Source: Monomorium pharaonis
Lineage: Eukaryota; Arthropoda; Insecta; Hymenoptera; Formicidae
NCBI RefSeq assembly: GCF_013373865.1
Contig: NC_050476.1
Coordinates: 1,006,826 to 1,070,825, forward strand
DNA: 64,000 nucleotides
Direction: 5' to 3'
Shown here in pieces: positions 61,690 to 64,000 of this stretch. Each line of letters opens with the position of its first letter. Position 1 is the stretch's first letter. The notes under the pieces were generated by a model that worked only from the letters and a program-made list of their open reading frames with translations, made no database searches and was not told the DNA's origin. The translations under genes were made by a program, and so were the position numbers.

Positions 61690-61810
61690 TGCAGTATTTA
61701 CAATTTTAGTTAGATACGAATCAGAAAATAACTTTATGTTATAAACATCAAAATAATTATATGTATATTACTACAAAAAGTTTTGATATTCTATACTAAT
61801 TAGAGCTTAA
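61690..61810. mobile_element. MITE-like element, copy H (partial)
   Basis: The left end TTTTAGTTAGATACGAATCA, GAAAATAACTTTATGTTA is followed by ATAATTATATGTATATTAC and AAAAAGTTTTGATATTCTA; the right end is missing or degraded. Confidence 0.55.
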
Positions 61811-64000
61811 TTCTCAAAGCCCAATTATATGTATTCCGCCTTCGATCAATTTTTATTGACGATAATTTCTCAAAATTTTAAAGGTAATTGAATTATATTA
61901 CATTTTTTAGATTTGTTTAATTCATTTGTATATAAACTTAAAAGTTTATGAATTTTGTTAAATTTTTTTGAATTACTTTAAACAGATAAAAAAGTAATCA
62001 AAGATATCCAATGATTAATATCCAATAAGATACTCTTTGTCATTGTGTATCGTTTGTCATATTGTGTATCGTTAATGTTAAATTGTAAAATTGTTTTTCT
62101 TAACTACATTTATATAGCGATTCATATTATTAGATTTTACATTAGTAGATTGAATTGCACTAGTGCGCATTGGTGTGCATTAAAGTGTTGTATAAATGTA
62201 CGCTGTCTAGTCTAAATGTAAAAATACAAATATCTTGAATAATAAAGTACGTGTTTTAACACATAGCACAATAAAGTGTATTGAGGATTTCGCGATTTAA
62301 ACACACATCTTGACGTTGCTTTGTGTACGACAGCTTCAATACGGACACTAATACGGACTAAAGCAATTCAATAATATTCGCTATCAAGTACTAAAGACAT
62401 TGTATCAGTTTAATAATCATCAGTAAATGATTGTTGAAGAAAAATAATAAAACAGAAAACTTCAACGTAATAAATTGAGAATTATTTTTTATATTTAATT
62501 TTTATATAGATTAAAATAATTTTTAATCAAATAAACATTATGTTTTAAAATTTAATATGTTATATTAAATAAAAATGTCATATTAAGTTAAAAGAGAAAA
62601 AACGTGTACCTTGCTTTAATAAATTAATAAACTTATAATAAAAAGTTAATATAAACAAAATAGGATATACGTATTAAAAAAAAATAAACTTTTATATCAA
62701 ATGATTCTTAAGATTAATCTTTTGAGAATCTCGTTACTAAAATTTCATTTAATTGCTCATTTACTGATGCCTCATTTGACTGATTCTCATTTGACTGAGT
62801 CACTCTTATATTCAAGCACATTGCAACTACAGATACTACATACAGATATTCAGCAGATAACATTGATAGATTATTAGTTACGATGTCACACGTAATATTT
62901 TGACTCCGACAGTCACCCTTGCATTTTACCCCCTTCTATTGAGAGCTCGCCCTCGCACTTTTCACGGCGAATTAAAGAGGCTTTCCGCTCTCGCAGTGTT
63001 TCCTAAAAATGCCTGTCTTTGGTCTGACGAGGTAGGATACCTATTATTATCATTAGAATGATCGCCCGTCGGACCTGTTCGAGTTCGACAACTAACTGAG
63101 ATGCGCCACAAGACCCCGGCCACGGAAACCCGTGACTCTATTGTCACCCAGGTCTCCGGCGCTCTCGTAAAAGAATACAAATTCGAGAAAGCGGACTAGG
63201 CGTCGTGTCGTTCGCACCGCCAACCGCCTGCTGTGCAAATAGCGGGAACATTATAAAAATCCGGTTCGCTGCCTCTCAACCGAAGACGCGAGTGTTTAAC
63301 AATGTACTATCTGTTTCGCCTCCGCGTTTACGTGGACCACACGAGAAACAGTTGCACAAGTAATAAGGACGAACTGTAACAGCAACCTTGGTCTGATCTT
63401 ATACTTCTATCGTTAACCTTTTGAACATTTCGTTCAACATAAACGTTTACGCAAAAGAAGCTTCGAATATCCTCAAAAATATAAAAATGTCGCAAGATTT
63501 ATTGCGTTTTTTTTTTAATTTACAAATTTTTCGATTTGTTAATTTCTTTCTAAAAAAAATTATCAGATTACAAACGTCTCAGAGTCGCGAGTGTTTTATC
63601 ACGAATTAAATTTAAGTAGTACGAATACAAAAGGAGAAAATAATTCTGTGACAATATTTCGCAAATTTGAAATTCTCAGTTTGTGCCTCGCGCACAGCAG
63701 ACATGCGGACGATTGCGACGGTAATGGAGAGCCGACGCGACGCGACGCTCCTCTCATCCTCTCCGTCCACATCCTATACATTCAGCCTTCTGCCCTGTGA
63801 TCTCAGAGCGCCTGTGTTTCATCCCTCTTGAAGTTAGCTAACAGCAGGATCCTGCACAATATAGTCGTGATTGCAAATCCGCTCGTTATCGCCAAAACTG
63901 TGCTCAACCTTACGAAAACCAAAGCTCTCGCCCTCGAACTCCCTCGCTCCCATCCTCCTTCTCCGTCTGTCATCTTGTATTTATCTTTCTCTCACAATAT

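Larger units (their letters stand above)
58483..64000. other. Upstream of the LIM paralogue: CpG islands and repeats; no gene seen
   Basis: CpG-rich DNA at about 58.45-59.6 kb adjoins the proposed first exon and probably holds the promoter. Another CpG block spans 60.4-61.6 kb; 61.7-62.9 kb is AT-rich, and 62.9-63.4 kb is again GC-richer. Overlapping frames in the islands (for example 59138-59639 on both strands) have no recognisable domain. Confidence 0.4.

Noticed and set aside
1..64000. CRISPR arrays, rRNA genes, prophage or bacterial operons
   Set aside because: No spaced direct-repeat array, rRNA signature or operon-like coding seen; the window is eukaryotic with spliced genes.

Overview
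The window looks like nuclear DNA of an insect, most likely a hymenopteran such as an ant. This is inferred from multi-exon genes with GT-AG introns, AT-rich stretches alternating with CpG-rich islands, very many (CT)n/(GA)n microsatellites, and protein families with clear insect relatives. No operons, phage or bacterial features are present. Only four protein-coding genes can be supported; most of the 64 kb is intronic, intergenic or repeat DNA.

Left part (about 2.7-11.5 kb). On the minus strand there is a complete six-exon tyrosyl-DNA phosphodiesterase 1 (TDP1) gene whose reconstructed protein (679 aa) carries both HKN catalytic motifs. Its first two coding exons add an N-terminal PAR-binding zinc finger (PBZ, C-x5-C-x6-H-x5-H), so a poly(ADP-ribose) reader appears fused to a topoisomerase-adduct repair enzyme. 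Divergently, on the plus strand, a four-exon gene encodes a 611-aa, charged, low-complexity protein that I do not recognise.

Middle (11.5-30.4 kb). A gene desert of alternating CpG-rich and AT-rich segments. It holds a three-copy 153-bp tandem satellite, several members of a small inverted-repeat (MITE-like) family, a 1.95-kb terminal-inverted-repeat element inserted inside one of those MITEs, a tRNA-derived SINE-like segment, and long CT/GA tracts.

Right part (30.4-58.5 kb). Two LIM-homeodomain genes of the Arrowhead (Awh)/Lhx6/8 class lie tail to tail. The plus-strand copy (335 aa, six coding exons, 30.4-45.6 kb) keeps an Awh-like C-terminus. The minus-strand copy (341 aa, four coding exons, 58.5-47.9 kb) has lost, or never had, the intron between LIM2 and the homeodomain, carries an asparagine tract before LIM1, and has a different Leu-Thr-Pro-rich C-terminus. 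In both, the first coding exon appears to supply only Met-Lys, spliced after a long intron to a phase-0 exon starting Thr-Glu. The pair looks like an inverted local duplication of a developmental transcription factor, and the surrounding CpG-rich gene-free DNA is a plausible cis-regulatory landscape (inference).

The far right (58.5-64 kb) is upstream of the minus-strand LIM gene and shows only repeats and open frames without recognisable coding content.
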